Of a stretch of 64,000 bases of DNA, positions 1 through 12,848 are shown piece after piece. The first letter of the stretch is position 1, and each line of letters opens with the position of its first letter. Both the position numbers and the translations under genes were made by a program. The stretch is taken from contig NC_046677.1 of NCBI RefSeq assembly GCF_003369915.1, positions 32,475,842 through 32,539,841 of the forward strand, given 5' to 3'. The stretch comes from Drosophila miranda. Taxonomy: Eukaryota > Arthropoda > Insecta > Diptera > Drosophilidae. The notes below the pieces were generated by a model. It searched no databases. It saw only the letters and a list, made by a program, of their open reading frames with translations, and was not told the DNA's origin.

Positions 1-3000
1 ACGATCTGTCAACACTAGTTCATTTAGTTACCACAAAAGTTGTGGGATATCATAGTAATGAACCCAAGTTGGCACAATCCTTGAATGCTAGTCTAAGCTT
101 TTTCATATTTGATGTATTAAGCATCATGGACCGAGGATTTGTTTTTGGACTGATAAAAACGTATACTAAAGTGCTAATTTCCAAGAACGCGTCTATTCCA
201 GACTTAATGAATTATAAAATAGACTTTCTGAGAATTGTATGCAGCCATGAGCACTTTGTAGCACTGAATTTGCCATTCGGGACTTCATATACAATGATTT
301 CAGCACCCTGCAGCCCAACCCCAAGTACGACGTCGAGCAACAGTCAAACATCATGTGTAAGTGCACATTAGAACAAGTACACTGCAGTTCTCAATCATTT
401 TCGTTTTTTAGGGTTCGCTTGAGCGTGCAGTGCAAGCCGATCTTAGTCAGGAGTTCCTTCAACAACACTTTCTTGTCGGACTGGTTTTAAGCGATTTGGC
501 TTCAGTAATGAAGGTACCCAATCCCCAATTGCACGGAAAGGCGATACGCTGCATTCGTAACCTGATGACTTCACATGATTTAGATACACGGTATAGCGAA
601 ACGGAAGCACGCGCCCGTGTGGCGTCTTTATACATACCGCTTCTATTCATAGTGATGGACAGCATTCCCCAATTGCATCAGCATGGCATTGATCATGACC
701 GCTTACAGCAGATCGGGCAGCTTGAAGATTATCAAGGACCGCAGCAAACTATTGCAGCAGCGACTATAAGTCCAGAAGTGGCGTACGCAATATCTGGAAG
801 TCGCCCCTACTACATGAGTGAACAAGTAAAAAACATGTCCCCATTAAGCTCTGAAAACACGCGCCACTTGTTAGTATGCTTTCTTTGGGTACTTAAGAAT
901 TTGGAGCGTAACATATTATACCGCTGGTTGCTAGGTTTAACTCCTCATAGGGTGCACCAAATGCTACAAGTGGTAAATGTCTGCCTAAAAACTTTTGAGT
1001 ATACGGGACAAAAATACATTCCCACCCTAAAGCGGACCAATACACAAAGTTTCAGAAAGAACGCATCTACTGACGTAAAGGAAAAATTGGAAGAATGTAT
1101 AAGAGGTACGAACTCCGCCCGCTATGATCTAATTAATCGTCGAAAAGATCGCAATTCGACCGAGAAATTCCGGTGGCGAAAGGATCAGATGCCCTACCGT
1201 TCGCCCTACACCGATAGTGTTAGCAAAAATGAGCACGATCTGGAGCTGAGCCACTTTATCGAAGGGTCATTGGCAACTGAAATTACGCTTGTTCTACTCG
1301 ACACTCTAGAAATATTAGTGCACGTAGCTGCCAACATTCACCATAACTTACTCGGTACTCTGCTTAAAGTGCTGCTTCACGCACTCTCCCGTAATCAGTC
1401 AACGCTGGCGCTGCAAAATTTGTTTGCCTCTCAGCGTGCGCTAATTTTTAAATTCCCCAACCTATTGTTTGACGAGGAAACCGACATCTGTGCGGATTTG
1501 TGTTTGATATTACTAAAGCATTGTGGATCGCTTTTACCAGGAATACGCTCACAGGCAGCAGCCTCGTTATATTTACTAATGAGACAAAACTTTGAAATTG
1601 GAAATGTAGGTTTTATTATTTTAAATACTTTTTACAACTTGTATATGATTCGAATTTTGTCATTTTAGAACTTTGCTCGCGTCAAGATGCAAGTAACAAT
1701 GTCGTTAAGCTCATTAGTTGGTACCAGCACTGTATTTAGCGAGCAATCACTTCGTCGAGCCCTGAAAACGGTCTTAGTTTATGCCGAGTCAGACTCCGAT
1801 CTACAGGATACATCATTTCCTGAGCAGGTGCAAGACTTGCTTTTCAATCTGCATATGATTCTATCGGATACAGTGAAAATGAAGGAATATCAGGAAGACC
1901 CAGAAATGTTGCTGGATCTCATGAATCGTATAGCCAAAGGATACCAAAACAATCCAGACCTACGGTTGACCTGGTTAGAAAACATGGCCAAAAAGCACCG
2001 TGAACGTGCTAATCATACAGAGGCAGCCATGTGCTACGTTCACGCAGCTGCCTTAGTCTCCGAATATCTCAGCATGTTGGAGTCTCAGACCCATTTACCT
2101 GTAGGAGCAGTCAGCTTTCAACGCATTTCCCCAAATACGCTCATGGAGTCGGCCGTATCAGATGATGTGCTTAGCCCTGGCGAGGATGGTATTTGCCTGG
2201 GAAACCATTTTACTGAGACTGGCCTAAAGGCGCTGCTCGAAGAGGCTTCCAACTCATTTCAAGTCGCTGGAATGTATGAAGCAATGAACGAAGTATATAA
2301 GATTTTAATACCCATCTGCGAAGCCAACAGAGACTTTCTTAAGCTAGGTAAAGTTCACGGAAAATTGCAGGAAGCATTTAATCGAATCTCCCAGCTACAG
2401 GTAAGCAGCACGTTGATACACCAATGCAAGAAATTATTTTTAAAACCAATTTTCTATATTTACACAGGGAAAGCGAGTGTTTGGTACATATTTTCGTGTG
2501 GGTTTCTATGGAAGCAAATTTGGAGATTTAGATCAACAAGAATTTATTTACAAGGAGCCGACATTGACAAAGTTACCAGAGATATTCAGCCGACTACAGG
2601 TATACAATATTCAATTATTTGAACACAAGGGTGTACACGGGATTTCTCGAAGGGGGAATTTTTTCCGTTAATTTCTCTTAAACTGGCAACAATTCTATAT
2701 TATGATTCTATCGGATACAGTGCATGCTTTTTCAAATAGTATATATTTTTGGTCTCAATCTCTTCAATTTAAATGTACTGCAATATGACGATTACATTCC
2801 AAATTGAGGTTAAGACTTGCACAGTGAAAATATAGGCTTTTCGGAAATTTTCCAACCTCAAGTTTTACGACGGCTGCTATTTAAGCAGGTCATGGGATAT
2901 GTAATGGGATCTTTTTTGCAGCCATACCAAAAAATTAACACTTGTTAAAGTGTTTGAACACAGTTAAATATATGCTCTTATCATTTTTAGAACTTTTATA

Positions 3001-3959
3001 CGGAACGATTTGGCCCAGACTCTGTACATATCATAAAGGACTCGAATACAGTTGATGTGAACTCATTAGATGCCGAAAAGGCATATATTCAAATCACATA
3101 CGTAGAACCTTATTTTGAAACATATGAAATGCGTCATCGCGAAACCTACTTTGAGAGGAACTTTAACATTAGTACGTGTTTATTTGTATTTATAGCATTT
3201 ATATTATATTAACACCTATTGATCAAATTTAGAACGTTTTATATATGCCACACCATTTACAAAAAGTGGTAAGGCCCATGGAGAGTTGCATGAACAATGC
3301 AAGAGAAAGACAATTTTAACAACAGCCAATCACTTTCCCTATGTAAAAACAAGAATAATGGTAATTAGTCGGCAGCAAATAGTCTTGGATCCAATTGAAG
3401 TAGCAATTGAGGTAAGTAAACTGATGGTATGCGATCTGAGCAGCTATTAATCTCAACTTCGTATCTGTTTTTTGATTAGGATATTCAAAAGAAAACAGTT
3501 GAATTGGCGGCTGCTACAAATCAGGAGCCTGCTGATCCTAAAATATTGCAAATGGTCTTGCAAGGATGTATTGGAACGACCGTTAACCAAGGACCTATGG
3601 AAATGGCTAGCGTTTTTCTCTTAAATTTATCAGATGGCACAACCGTACCAACGAAACAGCAAAACAAATTACGACTGTGTTTTCGCGAGTTTTCAAAGCG
3701 ATGTGCTGATGCTTTGAAAAAGAATCGTAACCTAATACTTTCAGATCAAAAGGATTACCAACGTGAATTGGAACGTAACAACGATCGTTTTATAGAACGC
3801 TTAACACCTTTAATAACTCTTACCGCAATCCAAAATCTAGGCGTTGTTAAGTAAGTTTTTTTGTGTTCCTATAATTTTTAAATGAATTCTTCAGTATATA
3901 TTTTATTTCATCTTAGGGCAAACGCATACTACAACAAAAGCACTCCATTGAAATGGTAA
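1..3959 (+). CDS. zir: zir, DOCK-family guanine nucleotide exchange factor, C-terminal part (5' end outside window)
   Basis: DOCK-family proteins activate Rac/Cdc42 GTPases at the membrane through a C-terminal DHR2 domain. I read eight exons: <1-356, 412-1605, 1669-2400, 2468-2599, 2991-3171, 3233-3411, 3480-3850 and 3917-3959. All have GT-AG junctions, and the reading frame stays open for 1,062 codons from base 3. Conserved DOCK6/7/8-type stretches include [19 protein letters not shown] across the third exon junction, [32 protein letters not shown] and [13 protein letters not shown], which place DHR2 in the last five exons. The donor after base 1605 (GTAGGT) is weak, but the join restores the family sequence. 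The start lies to the left. The naming as zir (CG11376) rests on family similarity and on its neighbours Creld, Nhe1 and Sam-S; I am less sure of the exact orthologue than of the family. Confidence 0.9.
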
Positions 3960-4026
3960 TTGTTGCTATTCAATGGCGTCAAGTATTCTGATAAAATCTC
4001 CTCTTATTCTGCATTTTCATGTCTAG

Positions 4027-4048
4027 CGTTTCGGACTATTTTAAGTAA
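4027..4048 (+). other. possible alternative last exon of zir
   Basis: If the GT at 3956 is used as a donor instead of reading through to the stop at 3957, a 71-nt intron with a CTGAT branch-like site ends at the AG of 4025-4026. The frame then continues for seven codons (C-V-S-D-Y-F-K) to a stop at 4046-4048. The two versions differ only in the last residues after PLK. This is an inference from splice signals alone. Confidence 0.3.
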
Positions 4049-4690
4049 GTTTGTAATAATAATTTATTTAATTTGTCTAGGAAGCAAATATACGGAAAAT
4101 ATACTATTTACCAACTATTTATAAACTAGTTCATTTGCTTGAAATGATGTTAAAACTGCCAAAAACTATAATGACCATGCAAAGTTTACACTGTAACCTT
4201 TTAATTGTATCCCATGATCCTCAACAATATACATTTTGAATAGACAGACACGAAAGGCTAAATTACAATTTTTCACGTCATTTAATAATAAGCCCAAATA
4301 TTTATTTTTGTACAAACGTACAATATACACATGTTCACGAATAATTTATAACAGAACATTTAAGTAAAATATAATAACCCCTATTTGAGGGGACCTCTTT
4401 TATGTATAATTATTCTTGATGTGTTTTAATTATATGAAGTATCTACACATATGTATGTCATATTTTAAAGAACACTCAAAGAACACTCAGTGTAGCTTAA
4501 ATTTTTTGGGATTCCTTCAATATGTCTTTGTTGAGCTACTTAGCGAGATGACGCGTCAGAACGGCTGCATAAGCTGCTGCCGTGCGGGAGCATATACATA
4601 TATAAACAGTTGTGGAAAAAATAATAAAAGCCGCATACTTTTTTCGAATGTTTCATTTCATTTTTTTTAAGTCTCATAATTCAAACCATA
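4049..4690. other. zir 3' flank, AT-rich intergenic DNA
   Basis: AT-rich DNA with no convincing gene. It must hold the zir 3' UTR and poly(A) site. A short open frame at 4416-4670 has no recognisable features and is probably chance. Confidence 0.5.
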
Positions 4691-6026
4691 CAAATCCGCG
4701 GGACCAGATGGCATCATCCCTGCCCAACTGATTCACGCTGGACAAAAAGCCACTAATTGGCTCAAAAGGATATACGAGGGAATCTTCTCCCATGGATATA
4801 TCCCGGAAACCTGGCTTCACACCAAAGTAGTCTTCATCCCCAAGGCAGGCAAGCCCTCGCACACTGCCCCCAAAGATTTCAGACCCATAAGTCTATCGTC
4901 CTTCCTTCTGAAGACGATGGAACGGCTTTTGGGGATGCATCTCACGGTAAATATTCCGCCTAGTCTATTCTCAGACTCCCAGCATGCCTATCGGTAAGGA
5001 AGATCCACCGAAACGGCCCTACACACGATCACATCGATCATAGAAGCGTCCCTCAACTGTAAGGAGTACACCCTGGTAGCCTTCCTCGACATAGAAGGCG
5101 CCTTTAATAACATCCTTCCGACCGCCATCACGGGTGCACTGACGGACCTGGGGGTTGACTCCCGGACGGTGAGCCTGATCGATCAGATGCTACAATGCAG
5201 GACGGTTGAGGCATCACTGGGGACGTCACCGTCCACCAGATTTGTCAGTAGAGGCACCCCGCAGGGCGGAGTCCTCTCGCCCCTCCTATGGAACGTGGCA
5301 GTGAACGAACTGCTGCGGGAGATAGAGGGGGTGGTGGCGTATGCGGACGATGTTGCTATAGCATTCTCGGGCAACAACGCCAAGTATCTTGGTCTAATCC
5401 TCGATAGAAAGCTCGATTGGAAATTGAGCATAGAGGATAGAGTAAAGAAGGCCACAGTAGCCCTCTATACTTGCAGGAAAGCCATCGGACTAAGATGGGG
5501 AATGACCCCCTATATAGTTCGGTGGCTTTACACCACCATCATACGACCGATCATGCTCTATGGAGCGGTAGTATGGTGGCCAGCCTTAGACAAAAGGACA
5601 TGCCTCAATAAACTCAGCAGAGTTCAACGCATGGCAGAGCTATGCATAACTGGCGGGCTACGCACTACTCCAGGGGAAGCCCTGGATACTGTGCTGGACC
5701 TCCTCCCCATAGATCTCATGGGAAAGAAAGTGGCAACACTTTCCGCACTCAGAATGAGAGAAGCCAGACTGTGGAAAGCGTCCGCGGTTGGGCACTCGGG
5801 AATCCTGACGAGACACCCGCAATTACCAGAGAGGACAGATTATTGTGTCCCTAGTGATCACCTCTCGACGCCTTTCCAGGTATCAATCCCACTTAGGGAG
5901 GACTGGGAGATGGGCGAACCAGGACCCGCAAATGCGGTTCACTTCTACACTGATGGCTCAAAGTTAGACGGCCGCGTGGGAGGCGGAGTCTACTGCAGCG
6001 AATGGCCTAAAATGAAGTGGGCATAA
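4691..6026 (+). pseudogene. dead non-LTR retrotransposon fragment (reverse transcriptase plus start of RNase H)
   Basis: Translation gives KSAGPDGIIPAQL, KDFRPISLSSFLLKTMERLL, LVAFLDIEGAFNNI (RT motif A), GTPQGGVLSPLLWN (motif B), VAYADDVAIAFSG (motif C) and NAKYLGLILDRKLDW, followed by FYTDGSKLDGRVGGGVY, the start of an RNase H domain. RNase H separates it from the jockey-type telomeric elements further right and points to the I/R1/LOA-like clades. It is broken: there is an in-frame stop at 4995-4997 after HAYR, codons between motif C and KYLG are missing near 5,372, and both ends are gone. It lies in the zir-Creld spacer and is unrelated in orientation and type to the telomeric array. Confidence 0.85.
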
Positions 6027-6586
6027 CTATGGGTTTTTCTTTTTTTGTTTCACCTATGTCCTTCGCTAAAACCTTTTTTTGTTTGACCATTTTCGCTAAA
6101 ACCTTTGTTTAGGCAAAATCCAATAATAGCATATGTTTAAAGTAAGCCAGTCAACTAGAAAATAGGACCATTAATTGGATAAAGTTATGTGGGCTTGGCT
6201 ATATATTCTATCTAGCTAATAATATTCGACGGAATATCAAAATCGAGGAATATGGTTTCCAATCCTTGACGAAGAACGATAACCCATTGTAGGCCAAGAG
6301 GGTATTTTAATATTCCACCGAAAATAATAATAATTTTATAATCTTAGCGCAGTTCAGGTGAAAGATATCGTGTTTTTTTTTTAAGTTCAGAGGAAAGATG
6401 AATTGAATCTACCAGAAGAATTTATTTTATTTTCCGCCATTTACCTAAAGTAGTTGAACTATTTAAATAGAGGGGGCTTAAGTGGGCTAAGTTCGGTTTT
6501 TCATCATAAGGTATATTTTGAAATATGTGACGTAGCTTCGGTATATTTCTGAGGGCCCGGGGTTATAACGAAAGAAGCACAAAAAC
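6027..6586. other. spacer and Creld upstream region
   Basis: AT-rich spacer between the dead retrotransposon and Creld. A short duplicated segment, TTCGCTAAAACCTTT, occurs near 6,063 and 6,089. I see no gene. The Creld promoter should lie in its right part; I do not recognise a TATA box. Confidence 0.4.
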
Positions 6587-7874
6587 ATGTTGTTTATTAA
6601 TCATTATTCAACCATAATGGCATTTCTGGCGTTGGCGGTGGCATCCACATCAGGCGATAAGGCTACACCTCCGCCCTGTAAGGCCTGTACTTTGCTGGCA
6701 ACATCTTTCAAAGCTGGCCTGGAACGCACCAAGCGGGGGCATGGTGGTGGAGATACGGCTTGGGAGGAGGAAAAACTACGTTCCTATAAAAACAGTGAAG
6801 TCCGCCTCGTGGAGATCCAAGAGAGACTGTGCTCAGAGGCAGAAGTGGTCAACAAAGACCATTGCCACAACCTCGCCAACGAACACGAAGCGGCAATTGA
6901 AGACTGGTTCACCCACAAGCAAGCCGAGAGTCCGGACCTTCAGTCCTGGCTGTGTATTGAACAGTTGAGCGTGTGCTGCCCGCCGAACACCTATGGGCCA
7001 AACTGTTTGCCTTGTAGCGAATGCAGCGGGAACGGTATGAACGAAAACATTATATATATAATTGTTCCGATTATCATACTGTATTTACACATTTACAATG
7101 TAGGCAAGTGCAAAGGAGCCGGAACGCGAAAGGGAAACGGAAAGTGTTTATGTGACGCTGGCTACGCGGGATCTAATTGCAAAGAGTGTGCCCTTCAGTA
7201 CTATGAATCATTCCGCGATGAAAAGAAGCTCTTGTGCACACAGTGCAGTGCTGCGTGTGGCGATGGCGGTTGCACTGGGGCTGGTCCGAAGAGCTGTCGC
7301 AAGTGCAAGGATGGCTGGCACATGGATTCGGAAACCGGATGCGTCGATATCAATGAATGCCTGGATCAGCAGCGTCCAACCGCTTGCCGTCCGCAGCAGT
7401 TCTGTGTGAACAACGAAGGATCATTTTCTTGTCTCGAGTGTGATCGGTCATGTAATGGTTGTGATGGCGATGGTCCAGACATGTGCAAGCAGTGTGCGGA
7501 TGGCTTTGTACTCAAAGATGGCAAATGTCAAGGTAAGTAAATGGCTTGGGACGCAGTTCGCAATTTTTGGAAAAAAACCATCTAAAAAATAATTTTACCC
7601 TACATTTCTCGCGCACCTGCTCTCCAAAGACCAATCCGCAGAGGAACGCGACTCGTATGTGAACTTCACGCGGTTACTCACTTACTTCGGCATGTGCGTG
7701 GCCACTTGTGTTATCTTTCAAAGCTCCACACATATTGGCTGGGGCTGCTTTGTTGGTGCGGCTGTTGCCGTATATATTGCTGCTTCTGAGTACTGGCTAA
7801 ATTCGCCACAAGCAGGCCATAAGCCCGAGATCGACACAAAGCAGTTGGAGGAACTGATTATGAAGTCATTATAA
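6587..7874 (+). CDS. Creld: Creld, membrane-anchored isoform (cysteine-rich with EGF-like domains)
   Basis: CRELD proteins are ER/secretory-pathway proteins involved in folding or maturation of other proteins. Exons are 6587-7034, 7104-7532 and 7630-7874, 374 codons including the stop. The first intron (69 nt) is open and in frame, but its removal joins N-G-K-C and restores the cysteine-rich domain. The order is: hydrophobic N-terminus (signal peptide; the ATG at 6617 would also work), PCKAC at the start of the DUF3456 region, the family's YGPNCLPC segment, then a calcium-binding EGF module (DINECLDQ...CVNNEGSFSCLECD). The last exon encodes two closely spaced hydrophobic stretches (YFGMCVATCVIF and CFVGAAVAVYIAA), as in membrane-bound CRELD1. 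It is convergent with Nhe1. The family call is firm; the gene name rests on synteny. Confidence 0.9.
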
Positions 7875-8026
7875 GCAGAACTTAGCCATCATAGTGTCCA
7901 AGTGGGACATAGTGTTTATTCTGTGAATAATTCGCGCCCAAGTCATTGTAAAGATCAGCAGTATTCCTGATTAAACAGAATATGCTTAAATATCCTTAAC
8001 GATTTTCTATATTGTTTTGTTTGCAG

Positions 8027-8082
8027 TCATCAGCGACTCGGAAACTGCGCTCAATGAGGAGCCAGCGCACAAAGAACTGTAG
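8027..8082 (+). CDS. Creld: Creld alternative last exon giving a soluble, ER-retained isoform
   Basis: The acceptor TTTGTTTGCAG ends at 8026. Joined to the donor after 7532, the frame runs VISDSETALNEEPAHKEL and stops at 8080-8082, giving 311 codons in total. It replaces the two membrane segments with a short acidic tail ending in HKEL, a KDEL-type ER retrieval signal. The protein would resemble vertebrate CRELD2 (soluble, ER luminal), whereas the other last exon resembles CRELD1. Splicing is inferred from the signals and the in-frame result. Confidence 0.75.
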
Positions 8083-8680
8083 ATGGCACTGTAACGCACA
8101 GACATGCACACATTTTGTAGACAATTTTAGTTTTAATAGGTCATAATAGTATCAATTAGCAATGAATTAATATGACTTTTGCCAAAGAGATTTGAGAAAT
8201 GTTTTCTGGTTTTTCCACTCAAAACTTCAAACACTTGTCACCAAGCTCAAGTTCATTCCTTGTTATTCGTATCACATTTACATCTTTAATTATTTGGTTT
8301 TCAAACATTTACAAAATCACAAATACAACTATAATATACTTTGAAGTTTCAATAATTAGTTTTGACTTAATGGACCTCAAAATGGCTGTTTTGAAATGTC
8401 CCCCCGAGAGAAATGTTGGATTGCAATGGAATACTGCTTGAAGCTGATAAATAAAGAAACAACCCAAAAAAACAAACTATTAGGATTTATATCCACCAAA
8501 AACAACATAAAGAAAGCAAATATTAAACAAGTTAACGTACGCCACCACCACATTTTCGCGTTCATAAAAAAGAAAACGGGCTACATTTGATCTATATCAA
8601 CAAAAAAATAAATACATACGATCCTTCACATTGGCCACAAAGTATTAACACAGCCACAGAGTTCCATCTATCATCTAATT
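8083..8680. other. convergent 3' UTR region of Creld (+) and Nhe1 (-)
   Basis: AT-rich interval between the Creld stop and the Nhe1 stop. AATAAA-type signals on the + strand near 8,451 and 8,606 could end Creld transcripts. Short open frames here are AT-rich and featureless. Confidence 0.5.
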
Positions 8681-10915
8681 CTACGGCCGTGTGAGATGGC
8701 TCTGACTGGTGCTAGCCGCTAATCCAATCTCCTCATCCGACTCATCCGAATCTAAGGGACTCACACGAATCGCCTGGTACCATTTATTGGTCAAGTCCGC
8801 CATCTGAGACTTGCACTCATGCAGCTCCTGGCTGTTGAATCGACGGGTGAAAAACGGAATGAAGTACTTGCGATCGAGGCGCCCAAAGCGATTGCGAGCC
8901 TGGGTAAAGGAGACATCCTCCTCTTCGGTAAGTTCGGACAAGTGCTCTGAATCAATCGCCTGACCCCACTCCCGTGTCTTCGAGAGGGAAATAGACTTTG
9001 AGCGTTTGCGGCTGTTGCTGCTGCGACGCGCTCCCACTGCCTCCTCCGATGAGTTGCGAACAGTTCCACGTGGTCTTCGTTTTTTTCCAGGCTTAAGATA
9101 CTTTAGCAGCGGCATGGTAGAACCACCCAAAACCAAGGTTGTGAAAAGCACGATTATCAACCTGCGGATCGAAAATTAAAGAACTCTGTCATTTTGTTAC
9201 AAACTGTCTACGCTTACGTGGTTGTAATAATAACGTGGCGTTTCTCTTGGCTGTCAAGATTTAAGTGCAAAGATAACGCATAGGAAATAGCTCCACGTAA
9301 GCCAGAAAACCACATAATAAACTGCATCTTGTTGTTGATTTTGTGCTCGCGGAATTTGTTAACCAAAAATGCGAGAGGAAAAATGTTGCAGGCGCGTCCA
9401 ATAAGACACAATACGATCGCCCATATAACAAAAGACAGCTCAACTTGGTGCTTAAATGAAAAGATCGCTAGTCCCAGATAGGCGAACACACAAGTTTCTG
9501 CTATAAAAGCCAATGTCCTCATTGTTTGCTGCATGGTGATTTGAGTTACCTGTAATTGGCGTAAGATGGTGTTTAGAATGTGTTGCAAGGGAAACAAATA
9601 AATATTAGTAACTTACCGTAGACAAGTTGAAATGTGTGTAGTGAGACATCACGATTCCACAAAACAGTATGGCCATAATGCCTGTGAGGAAGTAAAATTA
9701 ATAAGTTATATACAATAACTCTCAGTAGCTTTTAGCGATCACTCTAATTGTCTTTACATAAATTATTTACCACTTAAGTGAATTCCCTCGGCTAAAACGT
9801 AGGGAGCGTAGGTGAACATAAGCATCATGGCAAACTCAAGGGACGGATGCTTTCGCAAGTCAATGTGCTTAAGTAAGAGTGCCGATATCAATGCGAAGAT
9901 GACTCCGATGCCGGCCGAAGCAAAGAACATGGCACAGAACGTCTTTAGGGCACTAAAGATTGCCTCTCCCGTGCTAGCCTCTGCATTTGCGTTGACAGAT
10001 TGTGTGATGGAAGCGGTTAGGACAATCGATATCGCGTCGTTTAGAATGCTCTCGCCAAACACCAACATGTTAAGTATTGGATCAACATCCAGTGCATGAA
10101 AAATGGCCACAGTGGCGACAGGGTCAACTGCTGAGATGAGCGATCCAAAAGCAAAAGACTCTGAAAAGCTAAGCCTGCGAGAGAGTGAATGAAGTTAGCA
10201 ACAGTTGAGCAACCGAAGAGAAAAGAAGGAAATTTACTTACCGGAATGCCACCTCTGCAAGACCAAGCAAATATATTCCGGCTCCGATGACTAAAGCAGA
10301 TATGGTTGTGCCAAAAATTGCGAAGACTAGAATCGAGCCAATGTTTTGAAAGAAGTTTCCTTTGTGCAAATTATAGCCGGACTCAAAAATAATGGGCGGC
10401 AAGAGGACAAGGAAGAAACCCATTGGAGAAAACACCTCTTCGCGCTTCCAGCTGCCATTTTGGCCAGACATAACGTTCAACGAAAGTCCAATAAAGGCGC
10501 CAAGGAACACCACCACGATACTCTCCGGCAGATATTGGAAGCCAGTCTGAAGCATTGAGTGGATCAGTAGAATACCTAGCATAATTACACAAATGACAAA
10601 GAATAAAGACAGCGAGGAGTTGTGTTCTTGTTCAACAGCATGAGAATCAATGAGCGGAGGTTCCGTGACTAGAGTAGAGGTGTTTCCCTTCCTTGTGGTG
10701 CTCCCATTGATGGGAGAAACAGTCGAGACTGGGACGTTCACCAATGGATTGCTGGGTGAGGAATTTACATGACTGGCGTTACTACTTTCTGCTGTACTAG
10801 AATGTTTAAGTATTGTATTTGGTGATTCCTGCTCGTTGATGTCCACCGCTACTGTTTGCAGTACGAGACAAATTACAGCTGCATTCCAAAACAGTGACCA
10901 GCGGCTAAGATTCAT
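8681..10915 (-). CDS. Nhe1: Nhe1, Na+/H+ exchanger of the NHE8 type
   Basis: NHE proteins exchange Na+ (or K+) for H+ across membranes; NHE8-type members act mainly in endomembranes. On the minus strand the exons are 10915-10242, 10174-9771, 9681-9617, 9549-9218 and 9161-8681. These sum to 652 codons including the stop, all with GT-AG junctions. After a signal-like hydrophobic N-terminus and a Ser/Thr/Asn-rich luminal segment come the transmembrane helices. Conserved motifs are MGFFLVLLPPIIFESGY, FGSLISAVDPVATVAIFHAL, FGESILNDAISIVL (the catalytic ND pair) and GLRGAISYALSLHL. The C-terminal tail is basic, then Ser/Asp/Glu-rich (DSDESDEE) and cytosolic. It is transcribed divergently from Sam-S and convergently with Creld. 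The CG12178 identity is from synteny and family resemblance. Confidence 0.92.
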
Positions 10916-12282
10916 TTTAAGCGATGCAGTGATATGCGGATCGCACGCATTTAACTAATATTAAACAATTTCAACAATTTGTTTTCCTTTCATTACACCG
11001 AAAACACGTCAGTAACAGCTGTTTATTACATATAATTTATCGCAGCGTTGCCATATTATCGCAGTAGCTACCAGATACGGGCAGGCACCGTAAAATATTT
11101 GAGCGGAAATTGTGCCTGTAATAGAGTTTAATTGATTCAAAACGAACTATACACAAACAAGATTATTAATCATCTGTTCGCAAGGCGTCGTTTCGACTTC
11201 TGTCAAGTCACGTTGGCGATGGGGGTCGCAAGGGCCGGCACTGATAACTTTTGTGCAGAGATCTAGCTCGAAATTGACAATTTCAATGTTAGAAGACGTT
11301 GCGGTGCGACTACCGTGTAACTAGGTCCGATTTTCTGTTTCTTTCAGGCTTAACAATAGAGTTCCCACTCGCATATTTTAACTATATACTGGAATATACA
11401 AACATACACATGTGAATGTTGTTTTTGAGCCCCACGCGATCAGACCTAGGGGGGTCAAAATCATTTGAAAGATAATGCAGCTTGTTTTTTTCGGCTATTT
11501 TCAGTCGGTTTTTAGAATCTTTACTATATTATGCAGAAAGCTGATAACCGGCGCCTTGATCTTGGAAGACCTCGTGTGTCGTTATCATGAGGTGACCATT
11601 TTGCAAAGAAATCAATTACAGATGGCTTGAAAACCCTAAATTGAATATATTTCATTGATTAGTGTCGGGTGGTCTGTCATTGACCGACGAATCATATCGG
11701 GTAGAGCTGAAAGCCATAATTGCATCCAAATTATACTCATAGTCATCAATAATGGGATCATATTGCGATTTAGAAAATATTCCTTCACCAGAATGCGGCA
11801 GAGTATTAACTACATATTCAAATGGTTGCGCGAATAAGCTGTTTTTCGAATAGTACCGCATAGATTTGGTTTTGATAAGCTCCTTTTTCATGCCGACTCA
11901 TCTTTCCGCGCTGGGGCTGCAAAAAGTTTATAAATTAGCATTTGCTTTCACAAATCGACCGCAGTCGAACTCTGTTCGAGCAGTAGACAAGTCGTGAGTG
12001 TGAAATTGTCGAGCCCGCGCCCAATATTCTAATTAAAGTAAGTACAAAGGACCCAGATCCGAGAAGTATATTTTCCAACGAGGTGGCAGCACTCATAAAC
12101 AGCTGTTTTTATCAGTGGGTAGGTAAGAAAAAACGTGGAGATGTAACTCCAGAACGCTAGGAAAGTTTTGCGGCCCCAACAACCAACAAAGAGCGCCACC
12201 GTAAACCCCAAAAATATATTCTCCCGCTCACTCTCCCGCTTCTATATTCGCTCCCGCTCACGAAAAATTCTGGCGAACGAGG
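10916..12282. other. divergent intergenic region between Nhe1 and Sam-S
   Basis: Contains the Nhe1 5' flank and promoter on the left and the Sam-S upstream region on the right. I see no convincing gene. A minus-strand open frame at 11652-11891 (79 codons) has no family features. The segment 11,930-12,260 (near-repeats of CTCCCGCT, then a TATA-like site) looks like upstream promoter DNA. Confidence 0.4.
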
Positions 12283-12289
12283 TATAAAT
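12283..12289 (+). promoter_or_regulatory. candidate TATA box for Sam-S
   Basis: TATAAAT occurs about 560 bases upstream of the Sam-S start codon, preceded by a CTCCCGCT-rich stretch and followed by plausible 5' UTR sequence. An AG acceptor at 12801-12802 after TTTTTTTACAC suggests a spliced 5' UTR, consistent with transcription starting about 30 bases after this box. Position-based inference only. Confidence 0.35.
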
Positions 12290-12848
12290 TTTGAAACTCA
12301 CAAAAAGTGTGCGCTCTTTTTCTACAGAACCGTCGCAAAGATTGGACGTGTGTTGGCTGCGCTGCTTATTACGTTGCTGTCGCTGAAACATTAGAGACTC
12401 AGTGTGTATAATTTATTGAATTAATAGCAATAGAAACGGAACTAGTGTATACACTAGTATACAAAACACAACGCCTGTCGAATAGTTATTGACCTTTTAT
12501 AACGTGCGTGTCGGTGCGTGCTAGATTCTGTCGTTGCTTGCTGTGCTATTGTGAGCTGCAGAAACACCAGGGCTCGCCGCATGAAAGGAAAAATAAAAAT
12601 ACGCTTTGTGATTATATAAAAATATACACTACGAAAAGCGTGCAAAACCGGAAAATGTCTAAAGCTAAAAAACAGCAGAGCAGCGGCGCCAGACTACTCG
12701 TACATGTGCATAGTTCTGTTGTGAGAGTGTGGAAAATCAATTTGCTCATGAATATTCTCCCTATTAACTAATGCCAACTGTTTGCTTCGTTTTTTTACAC
12801 AGCTTAATCCACAACTGAACGAAAAGAATTAAACGAATTCCACCCAAA

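Noticed and set aside
4416..4670. 84-codon frame downstream of zir
   Set aside because: AT-rich, aromatic/Cys-rich, no family; it lies in the 3' flank of zir and ends at the edge of a dead retrotransposon.
11652..11891. Minus-strand 79-codon frame between Nhe1 and Sam-S
   Set aside because: No recognisable family, no splice or start context, and AT-rich composition; it cannot be told from chance.
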